Shown here: in pieces, positions 35,465 through 47,130 of the stretch | Layout of the letters: each line of letters begins with the position of its first letter | How positions within the stretch are numbered: the first letter of the stretch is position 1 | DNA from: Terebella lapidaria | Lineage: Eukaryota; Annelida; Polychaeta; Terebellida; Terebellidae | Assembly: GCA_949152475.1 (NCBI GenBank) | Contig: OX424564.1 | Coordinates: 39,430,165-39,494,164, forward strand | Reading direction: 5' to 3' | Length of the DNA: 64,000 bases | Made by a program: the position numbers and the translations under genes | Notes under the pieces: generated by a model | What the model was told of the DNA's origin: nothing | The model's database searches: none | What the model saw: the letters and a program-made list of their open reading frames with translations, nothing else

Positions 35465-35939
35465 AAAAATGTGAACGGACGGACGGACGACGGACGGACG
35501 ACGGACACCGGACGACGGACGACGAACGCAACGCCATGCCAATAGGTTATCGGACCATAGGTCCGGTAACCTAAAAATACCTCCTTTTTGAATTATTTTT
35601 AAGCATTTTTGTGCAAAATTACAGAAAAATCCGATCGTAAACTTCAAAGATAAAATTGTTTACGGACGGACGGACGGACGGACGGACGGACGGACGGACG
35701 GGCAGACGGAACGGACTTACGGGCCTTTCCCATGTTAAATTTCCTAAATTTCCTATCTCGACTGGCCCCTAAAATTGCAAAACTGGCCCCTAAAATCTAA
35801 CTTTTGGCCTAAACCATAGTTAGGGGCCGTTTTCAGCTTTTCCCAGGCCCCCAACTCCGTTCCGTTAGCCCGGACGGACGGACGGACGACGGACGCAACG
35901 CCATGGCAATAGGTTATCGGACCATAGGTCCGGTAACCT
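35465..35939 (+). mobile_element. Tails of two outer family 1 elements
   Basis: 35465-35572 is a microsatellite plus tail hairpin that fits the A3 element opened at 29441. 35573-35939 is AATACCTCC...AAGATAAAATTG, a (GACG)n tract and another tail hairpin (35912-35938) that fits the A2 element opened at 23062. A 160-bp foreign segment interrupts the second microsatellite. Confidence 0.65.
35706..35865. mobile_element. Short inverted-ended insert in an ACGG microsatellite
   Basis: ACGGAACGGA at 35706-35715 is exactly inverted as TCCGTTCCGT at 35856-35865. The interior (CTGGCCCCTAAAAT twice, TAGGGGCC) is unlike any neighbour. Microsatellite repeats continue on both sides. It could be a small MITE or a templated insertion; the ends may partly derive from the microsatellite. 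Confidence 0.5.
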
Positions 35940-35946
35940 AAAAAAA

Positions 35947-38808
35947 TTAGCCCAAGGGCTAAGAAAGGTTACCGGACAATATACATTTTAGATATTAGCC
36001 TTTTGTCCAGTGACCTTGAAAATAAAGTCACTGATAAATTCAAGGCCATGAAATTTTCAACAAATATATCACTTCTAGTATGTCCACAATAAATTCATAA
36101 GCTGTAAAGTCGATAATAAGTGAGACATTAGCCATTCTGTGATGTGACCTTGAAAATGAGGTCAAAGTTCAAGTTCAAGGTTATGAAAATATTCAGTATA
36201 TATCATTCCTCTATATTCGTAATTGATTCCTATGCTGTAAATGTAAGTACCAATCTATTACCACCAATACAATCAGATTTTGATGATGCCAATAAGAAAC
36301 GTAAAATACTACACTTTGCCATGGAAACAAACAAAGCCCAACCAAATAGTTTATCCAAAGACACACTGGCGTCTTCAGGGGCAGACAATGTGTTAAATGT
36401 AGTTGTTTCTACAGTACACCAGATGGAATTAGTACTAGGAAAATAATTTAGAAATCCGAATCTAACCCCATGGAATAGATACATGACAAGTACAAAAGTA
36501 CCCAATCACAAGCCCGAAGGCTACTGAGTTGATGGTATCCTCGGGGACAGATTTAACGTCCGCCAGCAGTGACACCGACTCAGTGGTATAAATGTAAGTA
36601 TCAATCTATTACCACCAATACAATCAAATTTTGAAGTTGCCAATAAGGAAAGTAAAATACAACATTTTGCAATAGAAATAAAGCCCGACCAAATAGTTTA
36701 TCCAAAGACACACTGGCGTCATCAGGGGCAGATGTAAAGATGATAATAAGGGACATATTAGCCATTTTGTTCTCTGACCTTGAAAATGAGATCAAAGGTC
36801 AAATTCTAGATCACCAAAATATTCAGCATACATCATTTCCTATATGTTCACTATGGACCCCTAAGCTGTAAATTTGATAATAAGCGAGATATAAGCCATT
36901 TTGTATTTTGACCTTGAAAATAAAATGACTAACCTTGAAATTTAGGTCAAGGGTCAAATTCAAGGTCACTAGAATATTCAGCATATATCATTTCCTATAT
37001 GTTCACAATTGATTCCTAAGCTGCAAAGTCGCTAATAAGCAAGATATTGGCCATTTTGTCCTGTGACCTTGAAAATGAGGTCAAAGGTCAAATTCAAGGT
37101 CACGAGAATATTCAGCATATATCATTTCCTATATGTTCACAATTGATTCCTAAGCTGCAAAGTCGCTAATAAGCAAGATATTGGCCATTTTGTCCTGTGA
37201 CCTTGAAAATGAGGTCAAAGGTCAAATTCAAGGTCACGAGAATACTCAGCATATATCATTTCCTATATGTTCACAATTGATTCCTAAGCTGCAAAGTCGC
37301 TAATAAGCAAGATATTGGCCATTTTGTCCTGTGACCTTGAAAATGAGGTCAAAGGTCAAATTCAAGGTCACGAGAATATTCAGCATATATCATTTCCTAT
37401 ATGTTCACAATTGATTCCTAAGCCGTAAAGTCGATAATAAGCGAGATATTAGCAATTTTGTCCTGTGACCTTGGAAATGAGGTCAAAGGTCAAATTCAAG
37501 GTCACGAGAATATTCAGCATATATCATTTCCTATATGTTCACAATTGATTCCTAAGCTGTAAAGTCGATAATAAGCGAGATATTAGCCATTTTGTCTTGT
37601 GACCTTGAAAATGAGGCCAAAGGTCAAATTCAAGGTCACGAGAATATTCAGCATATATCATTTCCTATATGTTCACAATGGATTCCTAAGCTGTAAAGTC
37701 GATAATAAGCGAGATATTAGCCATTTTGTCCTGTGACCTTGAAAATGAGGTCAAAGGTCAAATTCAAGGTCACGAGAATATTCAGCATATATCATTTCCT
37801 ATATGTTCACAATTGATTTCTAAGCTGTAAAGTCGATAATAAGCGAGATATTAGCCATTTTGTCCTGTGACCTTGAAAATGAGGTCAAAGGTCAAATTCA
37901 AGGTCACGAGAATATTCAGCATATATCATTTCCTATATGTCCACAATTGATTCCTAGTCTCTAATCTCAATATTAAGTGAGATATTAGGCTTGATGTGTC
38001 CCATTATAAAGCATGGGAAAATTTAACATGGGAAAGTCACATCTGGGCCGAGTTTGGGCCCAAAATGGCCCACTTCGAGTGATTCAAGCACAACGAAATT
38101 TATAAATGTCACAGAAGTACATATGAGGAGTGTTATGCATCAATAAGAAAAAAAGTTACTGAACAGATTTTGAGAAAACGACCATCAAAGTCCAAAATTA
38201 GCCATTTTCGACGAGAACGGCCGCTATGACCTTGAAACCAAGGTCAGAGGTCAAATTCAAGGTCACGAGAATATTCAGCATATATCATTTCCTATATGTC
38301 CACAATTGATTCTTAGTCTCTAATTTCAATTTTAAGTGAGATATTAGGCTTAATGTGTCCCATTATAAAGCATAGGAGAATTTAACATGGGAAAGTCCCA
38401 TTTGGGCCGAGTTTGGGCCCAAAATGGCCCACTTCGAGCGATTCAAGGGCAACGAAATTTATACATGTCAAAGGGGTACATAGGAGGAGTGTCATGCATC
38501 AATAAGAAAAAAAGTTACTGAACAGATTTTGAGAAAACGACCGTCAAAGTCCAAAATTGGCCATTTTTCGACGAAAAAGGCCGCCATTTTGAAAAAAATG
38601 CGAAAATCAAAAAACTAAAAAAAACCTTTCCTGGAAATATTTTTAGGTATTTTTGTGCAAAATTTCAGAAATATTCGACCATAAACTTTAAAGATAAAAA
38701 TGTGAACGGACGACGGACGGACGGACGGACGGACGGACGGACGACGGACGACGGACGACGGACGCAACGCCACGGCAATAGGTTATCGGACCAAAGGTCC
38801 GGTAACCT
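35947..38808 (+). mobile_element. Family 1 element, subfamily A2, complete, with gene-like insert
   Basis: The head hairpin is at 35947, preceded by an A run after a preceding tail. The gene-like insert is at 36242-36738, followed by about seven 134-bp units. The 3' modules follow, with the (GACG)n tract at 38707-38762 and the tail hairpin at 38781-38807. It is followed within six bases by the next head. Confidence 0.85.
36242..36738 (+). pseudogene. Gene-like insert, copy 2
   Basis: Same borders (GTAAA) and two-block structure as copy 1. It has a deletion in the middle (ACAACTGCCCAACAACC is missing) and the reading frame of the putative last exon is broken (GAATAG for GAACAG, and a 4-bp loss after GACAAGTACA). 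Confidence 0.5.
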
Positions 38809-38813
38809 AAAAA

Positions 38814-40785
38814 TTAGCCCAAGGGCTAAGAAAGGTTACCGGACAATATACATTTTAGATATTAGCCTTTTGTCCAGTGACCTTGAAAATAAAGTCACTG
38901 ATAAATTCAAGGCCATGAAATTTTCAACAAATATATCACTTCTAGTATGTCCACAATAAATTTCTAAGCTGTAAAGTCGATAATAAGTGAGACATTAGCC
39001 ATTCTGTGATGTCACTTTGAAAATGAGGTCAAAGTTCAAGTTCAAGGTCATGAAAATATTCAGTATATATCATTCCTCTATATTCGCAATTGATTCCTAT
39101 GCTGTAAATGTAAGTATCAATCTATTACCACTAATACAATCAGATTTTGATGATGCCAATAAGAAACGTAAAATACTACATTTTGCAATAGAAACAAACA
39201 AAGCCCGACCCAAGTTTATCCAAAGACACACTGGCGTCTTCAGGGGCAGACAATGTGTTAAATGTAGTTGTTTCTACTGTACACCAGATGGAATTAGTAT
39301 ACAACTGCCCAACAACCTATGAAAATAATTTAGAAATCCTAATCTAACCCCATGGAATAGATACATGACAATGACAAGTACAAAAGTACCCAATCACAAG
39401 CCCGAAGGCTACTGAGTTGATGGTATCCTCGAGGACAGATTTAACGTCCGCCAGCAGTGACACCGACTCAGTGGTATAAATGTAAGTATCAATCTATTAC
39501 CACCAATACAATCAAATTTTGATGATGCCAATAAGAAACGTAGAATACAACATTTTGCAATAGGAACAAAGCCCGACCAAATAGTTTATCCAAAGACACA
39601 CTGGCGTCATCAGGGGCAGATGTAAAGATGATAATAAGCGACATATTAGCCATTTTGTTCTCTGACCTTGAAAATGAGATCAAAGGTCAAATTCTAGATC
39701 ACCAAAATATTCAGCATACATCATTTCCTATATGTCCACTATGGACCCCTAAGCTGTAAATTTGATAATAAGCGAGATATAAGCCATTTTGTATTCTGAC
39801 CTTGAAAATAAAATGACTAACCTTGAAATTTAGGTCAAGGGTCAAATTCAAGGTCACTAGAATATTCAGCATATATCATTTCCTATATGTTCACAATTGA
39901 TTCCTAAGCTGCAGAGTCGCTAATAAGCAAGATATTGGCCATTTTGTCCTGTGACCTTGAAAATGAGGTCAAGGTCAAATTCAAGGTCACGAGAATATTC
40001 AGCATATATCATTTCCTATATGTTCACAATTGATTCCTAAGCCGTAAAGTCGATAATAAGGGAGATATTAACAATTTTGTCCTGTGACCTTGGAAATGAG
40101 GTCAAAGGTCAAATTCAAGGTCACGAGAATATTCAGCATATATCATTTCCTATATGTTCACAATTGATTTCTAAGCTGTAAAGTCGATAATAAGCGAGAT
40201 ATTAGCCATTTTGTCCTGTGATCTTGAAAATGAGGTCAAAGGTCAAATTCAAGGTCACGAGAATATTCAGCATATATCATTTCCTATATGTCCACAATTG
40301 ATTCCTAGTCTCTAATCTCAATATTAAGTGAGATATTAGGCTTAATGTGTCCCATTATAAAGCATAGGAGAATTTAACATGGGAAAGTCCCATTTGGGCC
40401 GAGTTTGGGCCCAAAATGGCCCACTTCGAGCGATTCAAGGGCAACGAAATTTATACATGTCACTGAGGTACATATGAGGAGTGTTATGCATGAATAAGAA
40501 AAAAAGTTACTGAACAGATTTTGAGAAAACGACAGCCAAAGTCCAAAATTGGCCATTTTTCGACGAAAACGGCCGCCATTTTGAAATAATTGCGAAAATC
40601 AAAAAACTAAAAAATACCTCCCTGTCGAAATATTTTTAGGCATTTTTGTGCAAAATTTCAGAAAGATTCGATCATAAACTTTAGAGATAAAAATGTAGAC
40701 GGACGACGACGACGGACGACGACGACGACGGACGACGGACGCAACGCCACGGCAATAGGTTATCGGACCAAAGGTCCGGTAACCT
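38814..40785 (+). mobile_element. Family 1 element, subfamily A2, complete, with gene-like insert
   Basis: The head is at 38814 and the tail hairpin at 40758-40784 after a GACGACG tract. It has fewer 134-bp units than its neighbour. The outer A1 element opened at 21318 appears to resume at 40786 (AAAAAGTTACTGAACAG). Confidence 0.8.
39109..39626 (+). pseudogene. Gene-like insert, copy 3
   Basis: Same structure as copies 1 and 2. The first block has lost a few bases (CCCGACCCAAGTTTATCC) and is frameshifted, and the putative last exon carries the same TAG as copy 2. Shared damage in copies 2-5, absent from copy 1, suggests they descend from one degraded ancestor. Confidence 0.5.
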
Positions 40786-41150
40786 AAAAAGTTACTGAAC
40801 AGATTTTGAGAAAAACGACCGTCGAAGTCCAAAATTGGCCATTTTTCGACGAAAACGGCCGCTCTGACCTTGAAACCAAGGTCAGAGGTCAAATTCAAGG
40901 TCACGACAATATTCAGCATATATCATTTCCTATATGTCCACAAATGATTCCTAGTCTCTAATCTCAATATTAAGTGAGATATTAAGCTTTAATGTGTCCC
41001 ATTATAAAGCATAGGAGAATTTAACATGGGAAAGTCCCATTTGGGCCGAGTTTGGGCCCAAAATGGCCGACTTTGAGCGATTCAAGCGCAACGAAATTTA
41101 TACATGTCACAGGGGTACATATGAGGAGTGTTATGCATCAATAAAAAAAA
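40786..41150 (+). mobile_element. Family 1 A1 element, later segment
   Basis: Contains GGCCGCTCTGACCTTG and GGGCCCAAAATGGCC modules, ending CATCAATAAAAAAAA where another head begins. Confidence 0.6.
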
Positions 41151-42034
41151 TTAGCCCAAGGGCTAAGAAAGGTTACCGGACAATATATATTTTAGATATT
41201 AGTATTTTGTCCCGTGACCTTGAAAATAAGGTCATTGGTCAATTCGAGGACACGAATAATATTTGGCATAAGTCATTTCTAGTATGTCCACAATTGATTC
41301 CTAAGCTGTAAAGTCAATAATAAGCGAGATATTAGCCATTATGTCCTGTGACCTTGAAAATGAGGTCAAAGGTCAAATTCAAGGTCATCAGAATATTCGG
41401 CATTTATCATTTCCTATATGTCCACAATTGATTCCTAAGCTGTAAAGTCGATAATAAGCAAGATATTAGACATTTTGTGCTCTGACCTTGAAATCGAGGT
41501 CAGAGGTCAAATTCAAGGTCACAAGAATATTCAGCATATATCATTTCCTATATGTCCACAATTGATCCCTAAGCTGTAAAATCGATAATAAATGAGATAT
41601 TAGCCATTTTGCCCTGTGACCTTGAAAATGAGGTCAAAGGTCAACTTCAAGGTCATCAGAATAACCGGCATTTATCATTTCCTATATGTCCACAATTGAT
41701 TCCTAAGCTGTAAAGTCGATAATAAGCAAGATATTAGACATTTTGTGCTCTGACCTTGAAACCGAGGTCAGAGGTCAAATTCAAGGTCACGAGAATATTC
41801 AGCATATATCATTTCCTATATGTCCACAATTGATTCCTAGTCTCTAATCTCAATATTAAGTGAGATATTAGGCTTAATGTGTCCCATTATAAAGCATAGG
41901 AAAATTTAACATGGGAAAGTCCCATTTGGGCCGAGTTTGGGCCCAAAATGGCCGACTTTGAGCGATTCAAGCGCAACGAAATTTATACATGTCACAGGGG
42001 TACATATGAGGAGTGTTATGCATCAATAAAAAAA
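41151..42034 (+). mobile_element. Family 1 element, subfamily A3, first segment
   Basis: Head at 41151 with the same leader as 29441 and 43488. It breaks at 42034 in an A run after CATCAATA. Confidence 0.7.
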
Positions 42035-43482
42035 TTAGGCCAAGGGCCGAAAATAGGTTACCGGACAATATTTAATATCTTAGATGTTAGCCAGGTCACT
42101 GGTTGAATTCAAGGTCAAGAGAATATTCAGCATATATAACATTAAGCATATATCATGTCCACAGTTGATTGCTAAGCTGTAAATTCAATAATCAGAGAGA
42201 TATTAGCAATTTTGTGCTGTGGCCTTGAGAATGAAGGGGCAAAGGTCGAATTCAAGGTCATCAAAATATTCAATGTATATCATTTTCTATATCATGTCCA
42301 CAATTGATTCCCAAGCCATACAGTCAATAGAGGAGCAAGATATGAGCCAGTTTGTTCTGTGACCTTGAAAATGAGGTCAGAGGTCAAATTCAAGGTCCCG
42401 AGAATATTCAGCATATATAATCTTCTATATGTCCACAATTGATTCTAAAGCTGTAAAATCGATAATAAGTGAGCTATTAGCCATTTTGTCCTGTGACCTT
42501 GAAAATGAGGTCAAAGGTCAAATTCAAGGTCATGACAATAATCTGCATATATCATTTCCTATATGTTCATAATTGATTGCCAAGCTGTAAAGTCGATAAC
42601 AAGCGAGATATTAGCCATTTTGTCCTGTGACCTTGAAAACGAGGTCGAAGGTCAAATTCAAGGTCATCAGAATATTCAGCATATATCATTTTCTATATGT
42701 CCACAATTGATTCCTAAGCTGTAGAGTCGATAATAAGCGAGATATAAGCCATTTTGTGCTCTGACCTTGAAACTGAGGTCAGAGGTCAAATTCAAGGTCA
42801 CGAGAATATTCAGCATATATTATTTCCTATATGTCCACAATTGATTCCTAAGCTGTAGAGTCGATAATAAGCGAGATATAAGCCATTTTGTGCTCTGACC
42901 TTGAAACTGAGCTCAGAGGTCAAATTCAAGGTCACGAGAATATTCAGCATATATCATTTCCTATATGTCCACAATTGATTCCTAGTCTCTAATCTCAATA
43001 TCAAGTGAGATATTAGGCATAATGTGTCGCATTATAAAGCATAGGAGAATTTAACATGGGAAAGTCCCATTTGGGCCGAGTTTGGGCCAAAATGGCCCAC
43101 TTCGAGCGATTCAAGCGCAACAAAATTTATAGACATCATAGGAGTACATATGAGGAGTCTTATTTATCAAAAAGAAAAAAAGTTACTGAACAGATTTTGA
43201 GAAAATGGCCGCCAAAGTCCAAAATCAGGCATTTTTCGTCGAAAACGGCCGCCATTTTGAAAAAAATGTGAAAATCAAAAAACTAAAAAATACCTCCTTC
43301 TTGAATTATTTTTAAGTATTTTTGTGCAAAATTTCAGAAAAATTCGCCTGTAAACAAAAAAGATAAAAATGTGGACGACGACGACGACGACGGACGACGA
43401 CGACGACGACGACGACGACGGACGACGGACGACGGACGCAACGCCATGCCAATAGGTTATCGGACCATAGGTCCGGTAACCT
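42035..43482 (+). mobile_element. Family 1 element, subfamily A4, complete
   Basis: The head TTAGGCC-AAG-GGCCGAA at 42035 differs from the standard hairpin but still pairs. The leader GACAATATTTAATATC matches the minus-strand copies ending at 19302 and 19727. Tail hairpin at 43455-43481 after a long GACGACG tract (43374-43437). Confidence 0.8.
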
Positions 43483-43487
43483 AAAAA

Positions 43488-44909
43488 TTAGCCCAAGGGC
43501 TAAGAAAGGTTACCGGACAATATATATTTTAGATATTAGTATTTTGTCCCGTGACCTTGAAAATAAGGTCATTGGTCAATTCGAGGACACGAATAATATT
43601 TGGCATAAGTCATTTCTAGTATGTCCACAATTGATTCCTAAGCTGTAAAGTCAATAATAAGCGAGATATTAACCATTATGTCCTGTGACCTTGAAAATGA
43701 GGTCAAAGGTCAAATTCAAGGTCATCAGAATATTCGGCATTTATCATTTCCTATATGTCCACAATTGATTCCTAAGCTGTAAAGTCGATAATAAGCAAGA
43801 TATTAGACATTTTGTGCTCTGACCTTGAAATCGAGGTCAGAGGTCAAATTCAAGGTCACAAGAATATTCAGCATATATCATTTCCTATATGTCCACAATT
43901 GATCCCTAAGCTGTAAAATCGATAATAAATGAGATATCAGCCATTTTGCCCTGTGACCTTGAAAATGAGGTCAAAGGTCAACTTCAAGGTCATCAGAATA
44001 ACCGGCATTTATCATTTCCTATATGTCCACAATTGATTCCTAAGCTGTAAAGTCGATAATAAGCAAGATATTAGACATTTTGTGCTCTGACCTTGAAACC
44101 GAGATCAGAGGTCAAATTCAAGGTCACGAGAATATTCAGCATATATCATTTCCTATATGTCCACAATTGATTCCTAGTCTCTAATATCAATATTAAGTGA
44201 GATATTAGGCTTAATGTGTCCCATTATAAAGCCTAGGAGAATTTAACATGGGAAAGTCCCATTTGGGCCAAGTTTGGGCCAAAAATAGCCCACTTCGAGC
44301 AATTCAAGGGCAAAGAAATTTATACATGTCACAGAGGTACATATGAGGAGTGTTATGCATCAACAAGAACAAAAGTTACTGAACAGATTTTGAGAAAACG
44401 ACCATCAAAGTCCAAAATTGGTCATTTTTCAACGAAAACGGCTGCTCTGACCTTGAGACTGAGGCAGAGGTCAAATTCAAGATCACAAGAATATTCAGCA
44501 TATATCATATCCTATATGTCCACAATTGATTCCTAGTGTCTAACCTCAATATTAAGTGAGATATTAGGCATAATGTGACCCATTATATAGCATAGGAGAA
44601 TTTAACATGGGAAAGTCCCGAGTTTGGGCCAAAATGGCCCACTTCGAGCGATTCAAGCGCAACGAAATTTATAGACATCATAGGAGTACATATGAGGAGT
44701 GTTATGTATCAAAAAGAAAAAAAGTTACTGAACAGATTTTGAGAGAATGGCCGCCAAAGTCCAAAATCAGGCATTTTTCGTCGAAAATGGCCGCCATTTT
44801 GAAAAAAATGCGGAAATCTGAAAACTAAAAAAACCCTTTCCTGGAAATATTTTTAGGTATTTTTGTGCAAAATTTCAGAAAGATCGGACCATATACTTTA
44901 AAGATAAAA
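43488..44909 (+). mobile_element. Family 1 element, subfamily A3, 5' segment
   Basis: The head follows the preceding tail within six bases. It breaks at 44909 in AAAGATAAAA, just before where its microsatellite and tail would be expected, where an A2 head is inserted. Confidence 0.7.
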
Positions 44910-46169
44910 TTAGCCCAAGGGCTAAGAAAGGTTACCGGACAATATACATTTTAGATATTAGCCTTTTGTCCAGTGACCTTGAAAATAAAGTCACTGATAA
45001 ATTCAAGGCCATGAAATTTTTAACAAATATATCACTTCTAGTATGTCCACAATAAATTCCTAAGCTGTAAAGTCGATAATAAGTGAGACATTAGCCATTC
45101 TGTGATGTGACCTTGAAAATGAGGTCAAAGTTCAAGTTCAAGGTCATGAAAATATTCAGTATATATCATTCCTCTATATTCGCAATTGATTCCTATGCTG
45201 TAAATGTAAGTATCAATCTATTACCACCAATACAATCAGATTTTGATGATGCCAATAAGAAACGTAAAATACTACATTTTGCAATAGAAACAAACAAAGC
45301 CCGACCAAATAGTTTATCCAAAGACACACTGGCGTCTTCAGGGGCAGACAATGTGTTAAATGTAGTTGTTTCTACTGTACACCAGATGGAATTAGTATAC
45401 AACTGCCCAACAACCTATGAAAATAATTTAGAAATCCGAATCTAACCCCATGGAATAGATACATGACAAGTACAAAAGTACCCAATCACAAGCCCGAAGG
45501 CTACTGAGTTGATGGTATCCTCGGGGACAGATTTAACGTCCGCCAGCAGTGACACCGACTCAATGGTATAAATGTAAGTATCAATCTATTACCACCAATA
45601 CAATCAAATTTTGATGATGCCAATAAGAAACGTAAAATACAACATTTTGCAATAGAAACAAAGCCCGACCAAATAGTTTATCCAAAGACACACTGGCGTC
45701 ATCAGAGGCAGATGTAAAGATGATAATAAGCGACATATTAGCCATTTTGTTCTCTGACCTTGAAAATGGAATCAAAGGTCAAATTCTAGATCACGAAAAT
45801 ATTCAGCATACATCATTTCCTATATGTTCACTATGGACCCCTAAGCTGTAAATTTGATAAGCGAGATATAAGCCATTTTGTATTCTGACCTTGAAAATAA
45901 AAAGACTAACCTTGAAATTTAGGTCAAGGGTGAAATTCAAGGTCACTAGAATATTCAGCATATATCATTTCCTATATGTTCACAATTGATTCCTAAGCTG
46001 CAAAGTCGCTAATAAGCAAGATATTGGCCATTTTGTCCTGCGACCTTGAAAATGAGGTCAAAGGTCAAATTCAAGGTCACGAGAATATTCAGCATATATC
46101 ATTTCCTATATGTTCACAATTGATTCCTAAGCTGTCAAGTTGAGAATAAGCGAGATATTGGCAATTTTG
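44910..46169 (+). mobile_element. Family 1 element, subfamily A2, with gene-like insert (duplicated part)
   Basis: The head is at 44910 and the insert at 45205-45718. The element passes into A3-type sequence at about 46170, the junction created by the 2,221-bp duplication. Confidence 0.7.
45205..45718 (+). pseudogene. Gene-like insert, copy 4
   Basis: Same borders and two-block structure. The first block is open as in copy 1 (DFDDANKKRK...), while the putative last exon shows the TAG and 4-bp loss shared with copies 2, 3 and 5. Confidence 0.5.
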
Positions 46170-47130
46170 CCCTGTGACCTTGAAAATGAGGTCAAAGGTC
46201 AACTTCAAGGTCATCAGAATAACCGGCATTTATCATTTCCTATATGTCCACAATTGATTCCTAAGCTGTAAAGTCGATAATAAGCAAGATATTAGACATT
46301 TTGTGCTCTGACCTTGAAACCGAGGTCAGAGGTCAAATTCAAGGTCACGAGAATATTCAGCATATATCATTTCCTATATGTCCACAATTGATTCCTAGTC
46401 TCTAATATCAATATTAAGTGAGATATTAGGCTTAATGTGTCCCATTATAAAGCATAGGAGAATTTAACATGGGAAAGTCCCATTTGGGCCAAGTTTGGGC
46501 CAAAAATAGCCCACTTCGAGCAATTCAAGGGCAAAGAAATTTATACATGTCACAGAGGTACATATGAGGAGTGTTATGCATCAACAAGAACAAAAGTTAC
46601 TGAACAGATTTTGAGAAAACGACCATCAAAGTCCAAAATTGGTCATTTTTCAACGAAAACGGCTGCTCTGACCTTGAGACTGAGGCAGAGGTCAAATTCA
46701 AGATCACGAGAATATTCAGCATATATCATATCCTATATGTCCCCAATTGATTCCTAGTGTCTAACCTCAATATTAAGTGAGATATTAGGCATAATGTGAC
46801 CCATTATATAGCATAGGAGAATTTAACATGGGAAAGTCCCGAGTTTGGGCCAAAATGGCCCACTTCGAGCGATTCAAGCGCAACGAAATTTATAGACATC
46901 ATAGGAGTACATATGAGGAGTGTTATGTATCAAAAAGAAAAAAAGTTACTGAACAGATTTTGAGAGAATGGCCGCCAAAGTCCAAAATCAGGCATTTTTC
47001 GTCGAAAATGGCCGCCATTTTGAAAAAAATGCGGAAATCTGAAAACTAAAAAAACCCTTTCCTGGAAATATTTTTAGGTATTTTTGTGCAAAATTTCAGA
47101 AAGATCGGACCATATACTTTAAAGATAAAA

